Of a stretch of DNA of 64,000 nucleotides, positions 1-8,339 are shown piece by piece (within the stretch, counting starts at the first letter, position 1; the number at the start of each line of letters is the position of its first letter). The notes below the pieces were generated by a model. It ran no database searches. It saw nothing but the letters and a program-made list of their open reading frames with translations, and was not told the origin of the DNA. Source of the DNA: Sphingomonas yabuuchiae (GTDB taxonomy: Bacteria > Pseudomonadota > Alphaproteobacteria > Sphingomonadales > Sphingomonadaceae); the NCBI RefSeq assembly GCF_014199595.1, contig NZ_JACHNX010000002.1, positions 310,001-374,000 on the forward strand, given 5' to 3'. Both the position numbers and the translations under genes were made by a program.

Positions 1-1140
1 TCGCGCCATCGAGCTGGTCGGCACGTTGACCACCGCCGCGATCGTCTGCCCCTCATTCTTGGCATGGCGAAGGGCGGCCAGCGTGTCGGCGGTCTCGCCC
101 GACTGGCTGATGACGATCATCAGCCCGCCTGGCTCCATGACAGGCGCGCGGTAGCGGAACTCGGACGCGACATCGAGGTCGACGGGCACGCGCGCAAACT
201 GCTCGAACCAGTATTTGGCGACCATGCCCGCGTAGAAGCTGGTCCCGCAGGCGACGATGGTGACCCGCTTGATACCCGAGAGGTCGAAGTCCGGAATGGG
301 CAGCGCGACCTTGCCCTCCAGCCGCTGGAGATACGAGCGCAGCGTCTGGGCGACGACGATCGGCTGCTCGTAGATTTCCTTCTGCATGAAGTGGCGGTGA
401 TTGCCCTTGTCGATCAGCGCGCCGGTGACGCCCGACAGGGTGACGGGCCGGTCGACGGGGGTGTTGTCACGATCATAGACCTGCGCGCCCTCGCGGGTGC
501 AGACGACCCAGTCGCCTTCGTCCAGATAGGCGATACGCTGGGTCAGCGGCGCCAGCGCCAGCGCGTCGGACCCCAGATAGGTCTCGTCGTCACCGTAACC
601 GACCACCAGCGGCGAGCCCAGCCGCGCGCCGATCAGCATGTCGGGCTGATCGCGGAACAGGATGGCGAGCGCGAACGCACCGTGCAGGCGCGGCAGCACC
701 TCACGGACGGCGGCAACGGGGTCGAGGCCCTGCTCGACCTTCTCGCTGACCAGATGCGCCACGACTTCGGTGTCGGTTTCGCTGGTGAAGACCCGGCCAC
801 GCCCGATCAGTTCGTCGCGCAAGGCCTTGAAGTTCTCGATGATGCCGTTGTGCACGACCGCGACGTGATCGGTCGCGTGCGGGTGGGCATTGTTGGTCGT
901 GGGGCCACCATGCGTCGCCCAGCGGGTATGCGCGATACCGATGGAGCCGGGCAGCGGATGCGCCGCGAGTTCCTTGGCCAGATTGACCAGCTTGCCCGAG
1001 GCCCGGCGACGTTCGATCTCGCCATGGTCGATCGTTGCGATGCCAGCCGAGTCATAGCCCCGATATTCCAGGCGACGCAGCCCGTCGAGCAGCCGCTCGG
1101 CCACGTCATTACCGCCCAGAATTCCTACGATACCGCACAT
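1..1140 (-). CDS. glmS: Glutamine--fructose-6-phosphate aminotransferase (isomerizing), 3' part cut by window edge
   Basis: Makes glucosamine-6-phosphate from fructose-6-phosphate and glutamine, the first step towards UDP-GlcNAc for peptidoglycan and LPS, in the cytoplasm. The protein opens MCGIVGILGG, so Cys2 is the N-terminal nucleophile of the class II glutamine amidotransferase domain once Met is removed. The visible part also includes a sugar-isomerase (SIS) motif, ISQSGETADT. About 380 of the usual roughly 607 codons are in the window; the C-terminal part lies to the left. It begins 7 nt after the glmU stop on the same strand, so the two form a glmU-glmS operon feeding the same pathway. 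Confidence 0.96.
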   Translation of the reverse strand, partial: MCGIVGILGGNDVAERLLDGLRRLEYRGYDSAGIATIDHGEIERRRASGKLVNLAKELAAHPLPGSIGIAHTRWATHGGPTTNNAHPHATDHVAVVHNGIIENFKALRDELIGRGRVFTSETDTEVVAHLVSEKVEQGLDPVAAVREVLPRLHGAFALAILFRDQPDMLIGARLGSPLVVGYGDDETYLGSDALALAPLTQRIAYLDEGDWVVCTREGAQVYDRDNTPVDRPVTLSGVTGALIDKGNHRHFMQKEIYEQPIVVAQTLRSYLQRLEGKVALPIPDFDLSGIKRVTIVACGTSFYAGMVAKYWFEQFARVPVDLDVASEFRYRAPVMEPGGLMIVISQSGETADTLAALRHAKNEGQTIAAVVNVPTSSMAR

Positions 1141-1147
1141 AAGCTAC

Positions 1148-2512
1148 TTACTCCCCGGCCTTTTTTGCGGCCTTTTTGGCCTTCATCATGTCTCTGAAAC
1201 GCTTGGCCCAACCGGCCTTGGTCTGCCGCTCGGCGCGGACGAGTGCGAGGGCATTGGCCTCCACATCGCTCGTCACGACGGAACCCGCACCCACGATCGC
1301 ACCCGCTCCGATTGTGACGGGCGCGACCAGGGCCGAGTTCGAGCCGACAAAAGCCCCCTCGCCGATCGTGGTCTTGTACTTCAGGAAGCCGTCATAATTG
1401 CAGGTGATGGTGCCCGCGCCGATATTGGCGCCCGCGCCTACTTCGGCATCGCCCAGATAGGTCAGATGATTGGCCTTGGCGCCGGGGCCGAGGACGGCCT
1501 TTTTCATCTCGACGAAATTGCCGACTCGTGCGCCCTCGCGCACGTCCGCACCGGGGCGGAGCCGGGCATAGGGGCCGATATCCGCACCGGTGGCGACGGT
1601 CGCGCCCTCCAGATGGCTGAAGGCGTGGATGGTCACGCCGTCGGCGACATGGACGCCGGGGCCGAACACGACATGCGGCTCGATCACGACGTCGCGGCCA
1701 AGACGGGTATCGTGCGAGAACCAGACCGTCTCGGGTGCGATGAGCGTCGCGCCGTCGGCCATCGCACGCGCACGACGACGGACCTGCCAGTCCCCCTCGA
1801 CCACCGCCAGTTCGGCCCGGCTGTTGACGCCTGCGACCTCGCCCGCGCCTGTCTCGATAACGGCCGAATGGCGACCGTCTGCGGCGGCCAGCATGACGAT
1901 ATCGGGCAGATAATATTCCCCCGCTGCATTGTCGTTGCCGACCCGGTCGAGCAGCCCGAACAAATCGCTTGAGCGCACGGCCATCAGGCCGGAATTGCAG
2001 AGGGTTACGGCACGCTCTTCAGGATTGGCATCCTTGAACTCGACCATCCGATCGATACGCCCGCTCCGATCGGCAATGACCCGGCCATAAGCGGCAGGGT
2101 CATCGGGACGGAAGCCCAACACCACCGCCGCTGGCGCATCGGCTTCGCCCAGCCGGTCGATCATCGCACGCATCGTCCGTGCCTCTACCAGCGGAACGTC
2201 GCCGTAGAGGATCAGCACATCGCCATCGAACCCTGCCAATGCCTCGCGCGCCTGCGCGACGGCATGGCCGGTGCCCAGCTGTTCGGCCTGAAGCGCGGTG
2301 GCGACACCCAGCGGAGCAACAGCCGCCTCGACCTGCTCGCGCCCGGCACCCGTCACCACGACCATGCGTTCGGGCGACAAGGCCTTCACGCTGTCGATCA
2401 GGTGGAGCAGCATCGGCCGCCCTGCAATGGGGTGGAGGACCTTGTGCAGGTCCGACTTCATGCGGGTGCCCTTACCTGCGGCGAGGATGATGGCGGCGAT
2501 CGGTCTCGTCAT
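1148..2512 (-). CDS. glmU: Bifunctional UDP-GlcNAc pyrophosphorylase / glucosamine-1-phosphate N-acetyltransferase
   Basis: Acetylates glucosamine-1-phosphate and then uridylates it to UDP-GlcNAc. The N-terminal half carries the nucleotidyltransferase signature LAAGKGTRMKSDLHKVLH close to the start. The C-terminal half is a left-handed beta-helix of hexapeptide repeats, with NHLTYLGDAEVG and NIGAGTITCNYDG. The length of 454 aa is normal for the family. I chose the ATG giving MTRPIAAIILAAG because it places the signature at the usual distance; in-frame starts 6 and 17 codons upstream only add a non-conserved tail. The gene is divergent from the phosphatase at 2575 across 62 bp and is followed by glmS. 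Confidence 0.96.
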   Translation of the reverse strand: MTRPIAAIILAAGKGTRMKSDLHKVLHPIAGRPMLLHLIDSVKALSPERMVVVTGAGREQVEAAVAPLGVATALQAEQLGTGHAVAQAREALAGFDGDVLILYGDVPLVEARTMRAMIDRLGEADAPAAVVLGFRPDDPAAYGRVIADRSGRIDRMVEFKDANPEERAVTLCNSGLMAVRSSDLFGLLDRVGNDNAAGEYYLPDIVMLAAADGRHSAVIETGAGEVAGVNSRAELAVVEGDWQVRRRARAMADGATLIAPETVWFSHDTRLGRDVVIEPHVVFGPGVHVADGVTIHAFSHLEGATVATGADIGPYARLRPGADVREGARVGNFVEMKKAVLGPGAKANHLTYLGDAEVGAGANIGAGTITCNYDGFLKYKTTIGEGAFVGSNSALVAPVTIGAGAIVGAGSVVTSDVEANALALVRAERQTKAGWAKRFRDMMKAKKAAKKAGE

Positions 2513-2574
2513 GACGGTTGCGCCTGCCATGGATTTCCGGTCAACGCCAGTCCGTGACTGCACCGAGGCCGAAC

Positions 2575-3267
2575 ATGGACGTCAATTCATCGCATGGTTT
2601 TCCCTTCGCCATCGTCGGCTTCGACCTGGACGGCACGCTGCTGGATACCAGCGGCGACCTGGCCGCCGCAGTCAACCACGCGCTGGGCTCGATCGGACGT
2701 GCGCCCCTGAGCGTCGAGGCGGTCAAGCCGATGATCGGCGGCGGCGCCCGCGCGATGTTGCGGCATGGGCTGGACGCGACCGGCGGCCATGATGCCGAGA
2801 CGCTGGATCGGCTGCACCACCTGCTGCTCGAATATTACGAGGCCCATCTGGCGGTGCATACCGCACCCTTTCCCGGCGCAATCGAGGCGCTGGATGAACT
2901 GGCGGCGCGCGGCGTAACACTGGGCATCATGACCAACAAGCTGGAGCGCTTCGCCCGGGCGATCCTGGGGGCGCTGGACCTGACCGATCGCTTCGCCTCG
3001 ATCATCGGCGGTGATACGCTGGGCGTCGCAAAGCCGTCCCCCAGACCGATCCAGGCCCTGGTCGAGCAGTGCGGCGGGGGGAAAGCCGCGTTCGTCGGCG
3101 ATTCGATCTTCGACGTCCAGGCGGCCCGTGCGGCGGGACTGCCGGTCATCGCCTGCTCCTTCGGATTCCTCAGCCAGCCGGTCGAGGCCCTGGGGGGCGA
3201 TGCGATCATCGACAGCTATGCCGAGCTTATCCCGACCCTGACGCGGCTTTCGCCTTCCGCCATTTGA
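2575..3267 (+). CDS. gph: Phosphoglycolate phosphatase-like HAD hydrolase
   Basis: A HAD-superfamily phosphatase, most likely removing phosphate from 2-phosphoglycolate formed during DNA repair or oxygenase side reactions. The nucleophile motif FDLDGTLLDTS lies near residue 15. Motif II is in GIMTNK, and the final acidic motif is FVGDSIFDVQAA. The 230-aa length and the central cap region fit the Gph/PGP group. The ATG at 2575 leaves only a short lead before motif I. The 3' end overlaps the convergent nucleotidyltransferase gene by about 40 bp. Exact substrate within the HAD family cannot be fixed from sequence alone. Confidence 0.85.
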   Translation: MDVNSSHGFPFAIVGFDLDGTLLDTSGDLAAAVNHALGSIGRAPLSVEAVKPMIGGGARAMLRHGLDATGGHDAETLDRLHHLLLEYYEAHLAVHTAPFPGAIEALDELAARGVTLGIMTNKLERFARAILGALDLTDRFASIIGGDTLGVAKPSPRPIQALVEQCGGGKAAFVGDSIFDVQAARAAGLPVIACSFGFLSQPVEALGGDAIIDSYAELIPTLTRLSPSAI

Positions 3268-4243
3268 TCCACAAATGTCGGATGAGCATCGGCAGCGGCA
3301 TTCGGATGAGGTGCGAGCGGATATAAGAGACGGTCCGTAACGCCTTGTACCGTTCCCGCCCCCATCCGTCGCGCGCCATCATGCGGCATCGGTAAAGGCG
3401 ATCGATCATGGTCAGCCTTTGCCACCGGGCAGGAACGGTCGTGCCGTAAAGCGCATGCGTCAACCGCAGCGCACGATCGACGGCGGACGAAAGGCCGTGA
3501 TGCGCCGCCCGTGCCTCCAGCCCCACCATGCCCTTTTCCTCGATGAGCGCATGGATATCCCACAAATTGCGGAGGCCACCGGCCAGTTCGCCATCGGCCA
3601 ACAGATGCGCCGCCGCATGGACGATCATGTCCGTATGGCACAGCACCGCCAAGCCGCCGTCCAGCACTTCGGCATCGTCGATCAGCGCCTGCGCATCCGG
3701 TGTCGGCCTCGCCGTCAGCGGCAGGATGGTGTGGTGCACATCGACCATCCGCCCCCGTTCGCCATGGACCAGCGGGGGAAGCTCGTGCATCCATTGGCGA
3801 TAATAGAGGTCATCATAGGGATCGGATTTCATCCATTCCCATCCGGCATCGACCAGCAGCTTCTCGGCATGGTCGAGCAGCGGTCGGGGAAGCAGGATAT
3901 CGCAGTCGCCGATCCCGCGCCCCTGGCCCGCCGCCAGCCCGGCCGCGACGAAGGCGGTGCCTTTCAACAGAATGACCGGGTGCTCCAGGGGCCGAAGCGC
4001 AAGCGCCACGCGGTTCGCCTCCCACAGCGCCGTCCGCCTGGCCTCTGCGGCGTCGATCCGGGCCTCCGCGAGTGCCCCGACGACCCCACCGGGTAACGCA
4101 AGCCCCGCCAACCGATACGCCAAGGTTCCGGCCAGCGTCTCGGCACGCGCAACCGCCAGCACCTCGGTCCAGTGCGCCGGATCGATCGCCCCAGCCCGCT
4201 CGGGATCACGCAGCAGCGCGACCAACGTCCGGACCGCGCTCAC
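3227..4243 (-). CDS. Nucleotidyltransferase-fold family protein (NTP_transf_5 type) of the HPr-rel-A cassette
   Basis: A 338-aa protein resembling the NTP_transf_5 family. It has the motif ILLKGTAF followed by RGIGDCDILLPR, the Gly/Asp-rich metal-binding pattern of nucleotidyltransferases, and then a His-rich helical region (CHTDMIVHAAAHL). The start is the GTG at 4243: it is preceded by GGGAGG and overlaps the upstream kinase stop as GTGA. It is the last gene of a coupled four-gene run (exported protein, PqqD-like, HprK-like kinase, this gene). Proteins of this family recur in such cassettes, but their chemistry is not established. I infer that it modifies a peptide or polysaccharide intermediate. 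Confidence 0.75.
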   Translation of the reverse strand: MSAVRTLVALLRDPERAGAIDPAHWTEVLAVARAETLAGTLAYRLAGLALPGGVVGALAEARIDAAEARRTALWEANRVALALRPLEHPVILLKGTAFVAAGLAAGQGRGIGDCDILLPRPLLDHAEKLLVDAGWEWMKSDPYDDLYYRQWMHELPPLVHGERGRMVDVHHTILPLTARPTPDAQALIDDAEVLDGGLAVLCHTDMIVHAAAHLLADGELAGGLRNLWDIHALIEEKGMVGLEARAAHHGLSSAVDRALRLTHALYGTTVPARWQRLTMIDRLYRCRMMARDGWGRERYKALRTVSYIRSHLIRMPLPMLIRHLWIKWRKAKAASGSG

Positions 4244-5085
4244 AGCGCCTCCCAAAGGGCTTCGACGGCGGCGACACCCGCTTCGCCATCGGGATAATCC
4301 AGCGCCACCGCCGGGACCTGCGCACGGAGACGGGTCAGCGCCCGGAACCCGGCCTCCCCCATCGCGACATAGTTGGTCGACGCCTGGGTCAGCCGCATGA
4401 AGGTCTCGGTCGGCGCGAGGCCGCTCAAGGCGGAGGGAAAACCGAAGCGCGGAAAGATCAACAGCGCAGGCCGTGCAGGCTCGTCCATCGCAGCGATCGC
4501 AGCGGCGGGCGGCGCGACGTTGCGCACATCGCCCTTGGGCGTTCCCGTCAGCAACGGACCTGTGCGATAGCCTTTAGGAATGAGCGAAAGGCTCTCGTTC
4601 TTCAGGCTGACCGGACGGGGAAAGGGATGGGCCAGGCCGGTGTCCGGATCGATCATGGCGAACTCATCGCCCAGGAAGCGCCAGCCCCGCTGCGACAGCA
4701 TCAACGCCAGAGTCGACTTGCCCGCCCCCGACACGCCGCTCATCAGGATCGCCCGATCGCCGCGCGCGACCACGGCGGCGTGAAGCAGCAGGTGACGGCG
4801 ATGCCCGAGCGCAACCTGCAGGTTCATGCCCATCTCGGCCGCCAGCACGCCTTGCGCCAACGGCAATGGCGATGCATCAGGCAACCAGTAATCCCCCGCC
4901 ACCCGAACAGATGGCCGCACCCGGCGGCGCCAGGGCGATACGGCCTCCAATCGGACGCTGTAATCGGCGAATTCGGGTCGTGGATAGTCGCGATACAGCG
5001 CATCCAGCGCCGCAATCGGCGCATGCCAGTCCGATCCGATCCGGAAACCGACCGGCCCGACCCGCAAGGTAATTTGATGCCTCAC
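4240..5085 (-). CDS. HprK-related kinase A
   Basis: A 281-aa P-loop kinase distantly related to HPr kinase/phosphorylase. A perfect Walker A, GVSGAGKST, is at residues 117-125, preceded by the HAAVV element typical of the HprK fold. FLGDEFAMID follows about 25 residues later. The family (HprK-rel-A) is known from genomes, many of them proteobacterial, where it sits with a PqqD-like protein and a nucleotidyltransferase-like protein. Its substrate is unknown; despite the name it is not the HPr(Ser) kinase of the phosphotransferase system. The start overlaps the upstream PqqD-like stop (ATGA), and its stop overlaps the downstream GTG start, indicating translational coupling. Confidence 0.82.
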   Translation of the reverse strand: MRHQITLRVGPVGFRIGSDWHAPIAALDALYRDYPRPEFADYSVRLEAVSPWRRRVRPSVRVAGDYWLPDASPLPLAQGVLAAEMGMNLQVALGHRRHLLLHAAVVARGDRAILMSGVSGAGKSTLALMLSQRGWRFLGDEFAMIDPDTGLAHPFPRPVSLKNESLSLIPKGYRTGPLLTGTPKGDVRNVAPPAAAIAAMDEPARPALLIFPRFGFPSALSGLAPTETFMRLTQASTNYVAMGEAGFRALTRLRAQVPAVALDYPDGEAGVAAVEALWEAL

Positions 5086-5360
5086 ACCCGGTCGACCAAT
5101 CCGGCCGCCTCCAGTTCAGCCAGACGAGCCTGCAACACCGCCGTACCGTCTGCGTCACCCAAGTCGAAATTTTGCGCGAGCCGAGCGAGCAGCGCATCCC
5201 TATCCAAGGGTTCGTCCGCCAGCGCCTCCAATATCTGTGGCGCCGGTTCGTTCAGCAAATGGGTCACGCCGGAGGGGCGATGGAAAACGGCCGTGAACAT
5301 ATCCAGCGGCTCGACGATCAAGAGCGCCGCCGCCGCCGCGCGGTAGCGCGGACCGGCCAT
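5082..5360 (-). CDS. HPr-rel-A system PqqD-like peptide chaperone
   Basis: A 92-aa protein with the PqqD/RRE-like winged-helix pattern: a hydrophobic beta-strand block, HRPSGVTHLLNEPAPQILEAL, and a C-terminal ARLAELEAAGLVDR helix. PqqD-type domains bind leader peptides of ribosomally made natural products. In this subfamily the partner is thought to be the adjacent HprK-like kinase cassette. The ATG at 5360 lies 4 nt after the upstream gene stop. An in-frame start 20 codons earlier would overlap that gene and adds a non-conserved leader, so it was not used. Confidence 0.78.
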   Translation of the reverse strand: MAGPRYRAAAAALLIVEPLDMFTAVFHRPSGVTHLLNEPAPQILEALADEPLDRDALLARLAQNFDLGDADGTAVLQARLAELEAAGLVDRV

Positions 5361-5364
5361 CGGA

Positions 5365-5832
5365 TCAGGTCCTGGGATTCTGAATGGACAGGAAACAGGT
5401 ATAGCCGCTCTGGCCGCCACTCAGCTTCTTGATATATTTGAGATAGGCATCGTTGGAATAGTAAGTGGTGCCGGGCAGCGACATGCCGTTGTACAGTGCA
5501 TTGCGCACTTCCTCGCCGGTGAAGGGCCGCGACGGTGGCGGATAGGGCCCGCCGAACAGCGCGCCCAACGGTCCCAGCGGGCCGGGGTTCACGACATTAC
5601 CATTCCTGTCGATATATTTTCCGGCATCGCCCGGACCGGGCACGGGGATCTGACAGTTCAGCACCGATGCCGTCGTCTGGGCCAGCGCCGGGCGGACGGC
5701 AATCACCGTGCTCGCCCCGACCGCGCCCAGCATCAGCATCCGGCGGCTGGTCACGCTGGAGGCAGGCGCATCGGCCTGCGCTTCGGGCGCGAAGCCCGAT
5801 GCGGGGCCGGGTTCGGAGGGCGTGTCGTCCAT
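5365..5832 (-). CDS. Small exported protein with Tat-like signal, first gene of the HPr-rel-A cassette
   Basis: A 155-aa protein with no family I recognise. An acidic N-terminal stretch is followed by TSRRMLMLGAVG, a hydrophobic segment and a likely cleavage site after RPALAQ, which looks like a twin-arginine-style export signal. The mature part is Pro/Gly-rich with two cysteines (LNCQIP and YTCFLS). I chose the ATG at 5832 because GGGAGA lies about 11 nt upstream. It is encoded only 4 nt before the PqqD-like gene, so it may be the substrate or product of the cassette. That role is an inference from position only. Confidence 0.7.
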   Translation of the reverse strand: MDDTPSEPGPASGFAPEAQADAPASSVTSRRMLMLGAVGASTVIAVRPALAQTTASVLNCQIPVPGPGDAGKYIDRNGNVVNPGPLGPLGALFGGPYPPPSRPFTGEEVRNALYNGMSLPGTTYYSNDAYLKYIKKLSGGQSGYTCFLSIQNPRT

Positions 5833-5975
5833 GACAAAGCGATCTCCCATATTCGTTGGCCCGCCACAAGAACCTGTGCAAGCCCAGCCGCTTCCCAAAA
5901 CTGGAAGCCGGTCCGTGCCGGTCCGCCATTCAGCGGTGGAGACAGGGCGCGCCTCCGCCGCTACATCGGCACGTC

Positions 5976-7220
5976 ATGGGATTCGGCATTCGCACCTTAT
6001 GGGCCATCGTCGTCGTCGTGGTGGCCGCCGCCGTCGTGTTCCTGACGGCAGGACCGGCGCCTGCCATCATTGCGCTGGTCGGCGGGATCGCCGCCGCGTT
6101 GGTCGCCAGTGAGGGCGTGCCGAACGAAGCCGAGGAGGATCCCGCTGCCGAGGAGGGCCATACCGGCCTCTTTCCGCTGCTCGAAGAAGCGCTGGACGCG
6201 ATCGTCGAGCCGGTGCTGCTGATCGAGGGTGGACGCGTGATCCTGGCCAATCGCTCGGCACGCGGGCTGCTCGGCAAGCATATCGTCGGCGAGGATGCCC
6301 GCATCGCCATCCGGCACCCCGCGGCCGCCGAACGTCTGCTGGCCAAGGAAGGCGTGACCGATCCCGACCATCCGATCTCTCTCGTCGGGCTAGGGTCTCT
6401 CGAACAGCGCTGGGAAATGCGCGTCGCCGATACCACGAGCGGCCAGCGCATCGTCCACCTGATCGACCAGACCGCACACGACGCCGCCGAGCGGATGCGC
6501 GTCGACTTCGTGGCCAATGCCAGCCACGAATTGCGCACCCCCCTCGCCTCGATCCTGGGGTTCATCGAGACCTTGGGCGACGAAGCGGGCGAGGACGCGG
6601 AAATCCGCGCGCGCTTCCTGAAGGTTATGTTCGACGAGGCACGGCGGATGCAGCGGCTGGTCGAGGACCTGATCTCGCTCAGCCGGATCGAGGCGGACAA
6701 GTATCGCCAGCCCGCCCAGCCCGTCGATATGGCCGAACTGGTCGACCATGTCTGGGAGGAGTTCCTCGACTCCGGCTCGCCACGCGCCGACGACATTGGC
6801 TGCGAACTGGCGGAAGACCTGCCGCCGATTGCAGGTGACCGCGCGCAATTGTCGCAGATGCTGCACAATCTGATCGGCAATGCGATGAAATACGGGAAGG
6901 CCGAGACGCCGGTGCGTGTCAGGCTGGATCGCGACGGGCCCATGCTGCGCCTGAGCGTCGCCGACCGGGGCGAAGGCATCGCCGCCAGCCATTTGCCGCG
7001 CCTGACCGAACGTTTCTACCGCGTCGACTCGGGCCGGAGCCGCAGCATCGGCGGTACGGGCCTAGGCCTCGCCATCGTGAAGCACATCGTCGAGCGGCAT
7101 CGTGGAAAGCTGGAAATCGCCAGCGAGGTGGGCGTGGGGACGACCGTGACCGTCCGCCTGCCTGCGCTGAAGACGCCGGAAAAGAACGCTTCCGAGAGCT
7201 CTGTCACAAAATCACAATAA
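5976..7220 (+). CDS. phoR: Phosphate regulon sensor histidine kinase
   Basis: Membrane-anchored kinase that phosphorylates PhoB when phosphate is scarce. Two adjacent hydrophobic segments occupy residues about 6-45, followed by a PAS-like linker (about 65-165). The HisKA box VANASHELRTPLASIL places the phospho-acceptor at His184. The catalytic domain has the N box LIGNAMKYG and the G boxes DRGEGI and GGTGLGLAI. The length of 414 aa is normal for PhoR. It is divergent from the HPr-rel-A cassette and heads the pst-phoU-phoB operon, which supports assignment as PhoR rather than another kinase. Confidence 0.93.
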   Translation: MGFGIRTLWAIVVVVVAAAVVFLTAGPAPAIIALVGGIAAALVASEGVPNEAEEDPAAEEGHTGLFPLLEEALDAIVEPVLLIEGGRVILANRSARGLLGKHIVGEDARIAIRHPAAAERLLAKEGVTDPDHPISLVGLGSLEQRWEMRVADTTSGQRIVHLIDQTAHDAAERMRVDFVANASHELRTPLASILGFIETLGDEAGEDAEIRARFLKVMFDEARRMQRLVEDLISLSRIEADKYRQPAQPVDMAELVDHVWEEFLDSGSPRADDIGCELAEDLPPIAGDRAQLSQMLHNLIGNAMKYGKAETPVRVRLDRDGPMLRLSVADRGEGIAASHLPRLTERFYRVDSGRSRSIGGTGLGLAIVKHIVERHRGKLEIASEVGVGTTVTVRLPALKTPEKNASESSVTKSQ

Positions 7221-7229
7221 AAATGTCAC
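7201..7229 (+). promoter_or_regulatory. Candidate Pho box upstream of pstS
   Basis: CTGTCAC at 7201-7207 recurs as ATGTCAC at 7223-7229, exactly 22 bp (two turns) apart, with a weaker CACAAT element in the 11-bp register between. This matches the direct-repeat architecture bound by PhoB dimers. It overlaps the phoR stop codon and lies 64 bp before the pstS start, so it could drive pst genes separately from phoR. Confidence 0.6.
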
Positions 7230-7292
7230 ACGGGAGTATGGCGAGCGTGGCAGCGCCGGTTCGCACCCGTTCCGGTGTTTCCAAGGATCTCG

Positions 7293-8339
7293 ATGCGTCT
7301 GCCCTGCCTTCTCGCCGCGATGTTCGCGCTGGCGGCCTGCCATGATCAGGCCAATGGCGGCGGCGCGGGCGTGCGGGAGCAGATCACGGCTGTCGGTTCG
7401 TCGACCGTCTATCCCTTCACCACGATCATTGCCGAGCGTTTTGTCGCGGCCGATCCCGATGCCAAGGCGCCGGTGATCGAGTCGACGGGTACGGGTGCGG
7501 GCATGAAGCTGTTCTGCGCCGGGATCGGGGCGGGTCATCCCGATCTGGAAGACGCGTCCCGCCGCATGAAAGCCAGCGAATATCGCGACTGCGCGGCGCA
7601 CGGTGCGGGCGAATTGCTGGAGATTCAGATCGGCATCGACGGCATCGCCTTTGCCGAATCCAAGCGCGGGCCGCACATGGCGCTGACCTCGGTCGATATC
7701 TACCGCGCGCTGTCGGCGCATCCCGGCGGCAAGCCCAATGCCGCGCGTACCTGGGCTGACGTCAATCCAGCGCTCCCCGCCATTCCGATTCAGGTCTATG
7801 GGCCGCCCGCGACCAGCGGTACGCGCGACGCGCTGGCCGAGCTGATCCTGGCCAAAGGGTGCGATGCAGTCGAACCGGGCGCACCCGCGCTGGCCGCCCG
7901 TGATCCCGAAGCGCACCGCCTGTTCTGCACGCGCGTCCGCGAAGACGGCGCCTATATCGATGCGGGCGAGAACGACAATCTGATCGTCCAGAAGCTCCAG
8001 GCCAATCCCGACGCGCTCGGCGTCTTCGGCTATTCCTATCTTGAGGAAAATCGCCAGACGGTCGACGGGGTGACGATCAATGGCGTCAAGCCGACCTATG
8101 ACGCGATCGCCGCCGACCGTTATCCGGGATCGCGCCCCCTCTATGTCTATGCCAAGAAGGCGCATCTCGACGCCATTCCGGGGTTGCGCGCCTTCTTGCG
8201 GCTTTATGCCGAAAACTGGGGCAAGGACGGGCCGCTGGTCCGCCGGGGTCTGATCGCCTCGCCGGAGGCGATCCAGGCTCGTTCGCGCGCCATCATTGCG
8301 CGCGAAATCACGCTCGATCCGGCGAACCTGCCGTCATGA
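7293..8339 (+). CDS. pstS: Phosphate ABC transporter substrate-binding lipoprotein
   Basis: Periplasmic phosphate receptor of the PstSCAB importer. The N-terminus is a lipoprotein signal with lipobox LAAC. It is followed by ITAVGSSTVYPF and the STGTGAGMKLFCAG loop, which provide the Ser/Thr and Gly contacts to phosphate in this family. VYGPPATSGTRDALAEL is the second conserved ligand region. The length is 348 aa. The start at 7293 places the signal peptide correctly; an in-frame start six codons upstream lacks a better signal. The stop overlaps the pstC start (ATGA). Confidence 0.93.
   Translation: MRLPCLLAAMFALAACHDQANGGGAGVREQITAVGSSTVYPFTTIIAERFVAADPDAKAPVIESTGTGAGMKLFCAGIGAGHPDLEDASRRMKASEYRDCAAHGAGELLEIQIGIDGIAFAESKRGPHMALTSVDIYRALSAHPGGKPNAARTWADVNPALPAIPIQVYGPPATSGTRDALAELILAKGCDAVEPGAPALAARDPEAHRLFCTRVREDGAYIDAGENDNLIVQKLQANPDALGVFGYSYLEENRQTVDGVTINGVKPTYDAIAADRYPGSRPLYVYAKKAHLDAIPGLRAFLRLYAENWGKDGPLVRRGLIASPEAIQARSRAIIAREITLDPANLPS

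Noticed and set aside
64..1197. 377-codon open frame on the plus strand over glmS
   Set aside because: It is the antisense shadow of glmS in GC-rich DNA; the minus strand has the clear amidotransferase start MCGIVG.
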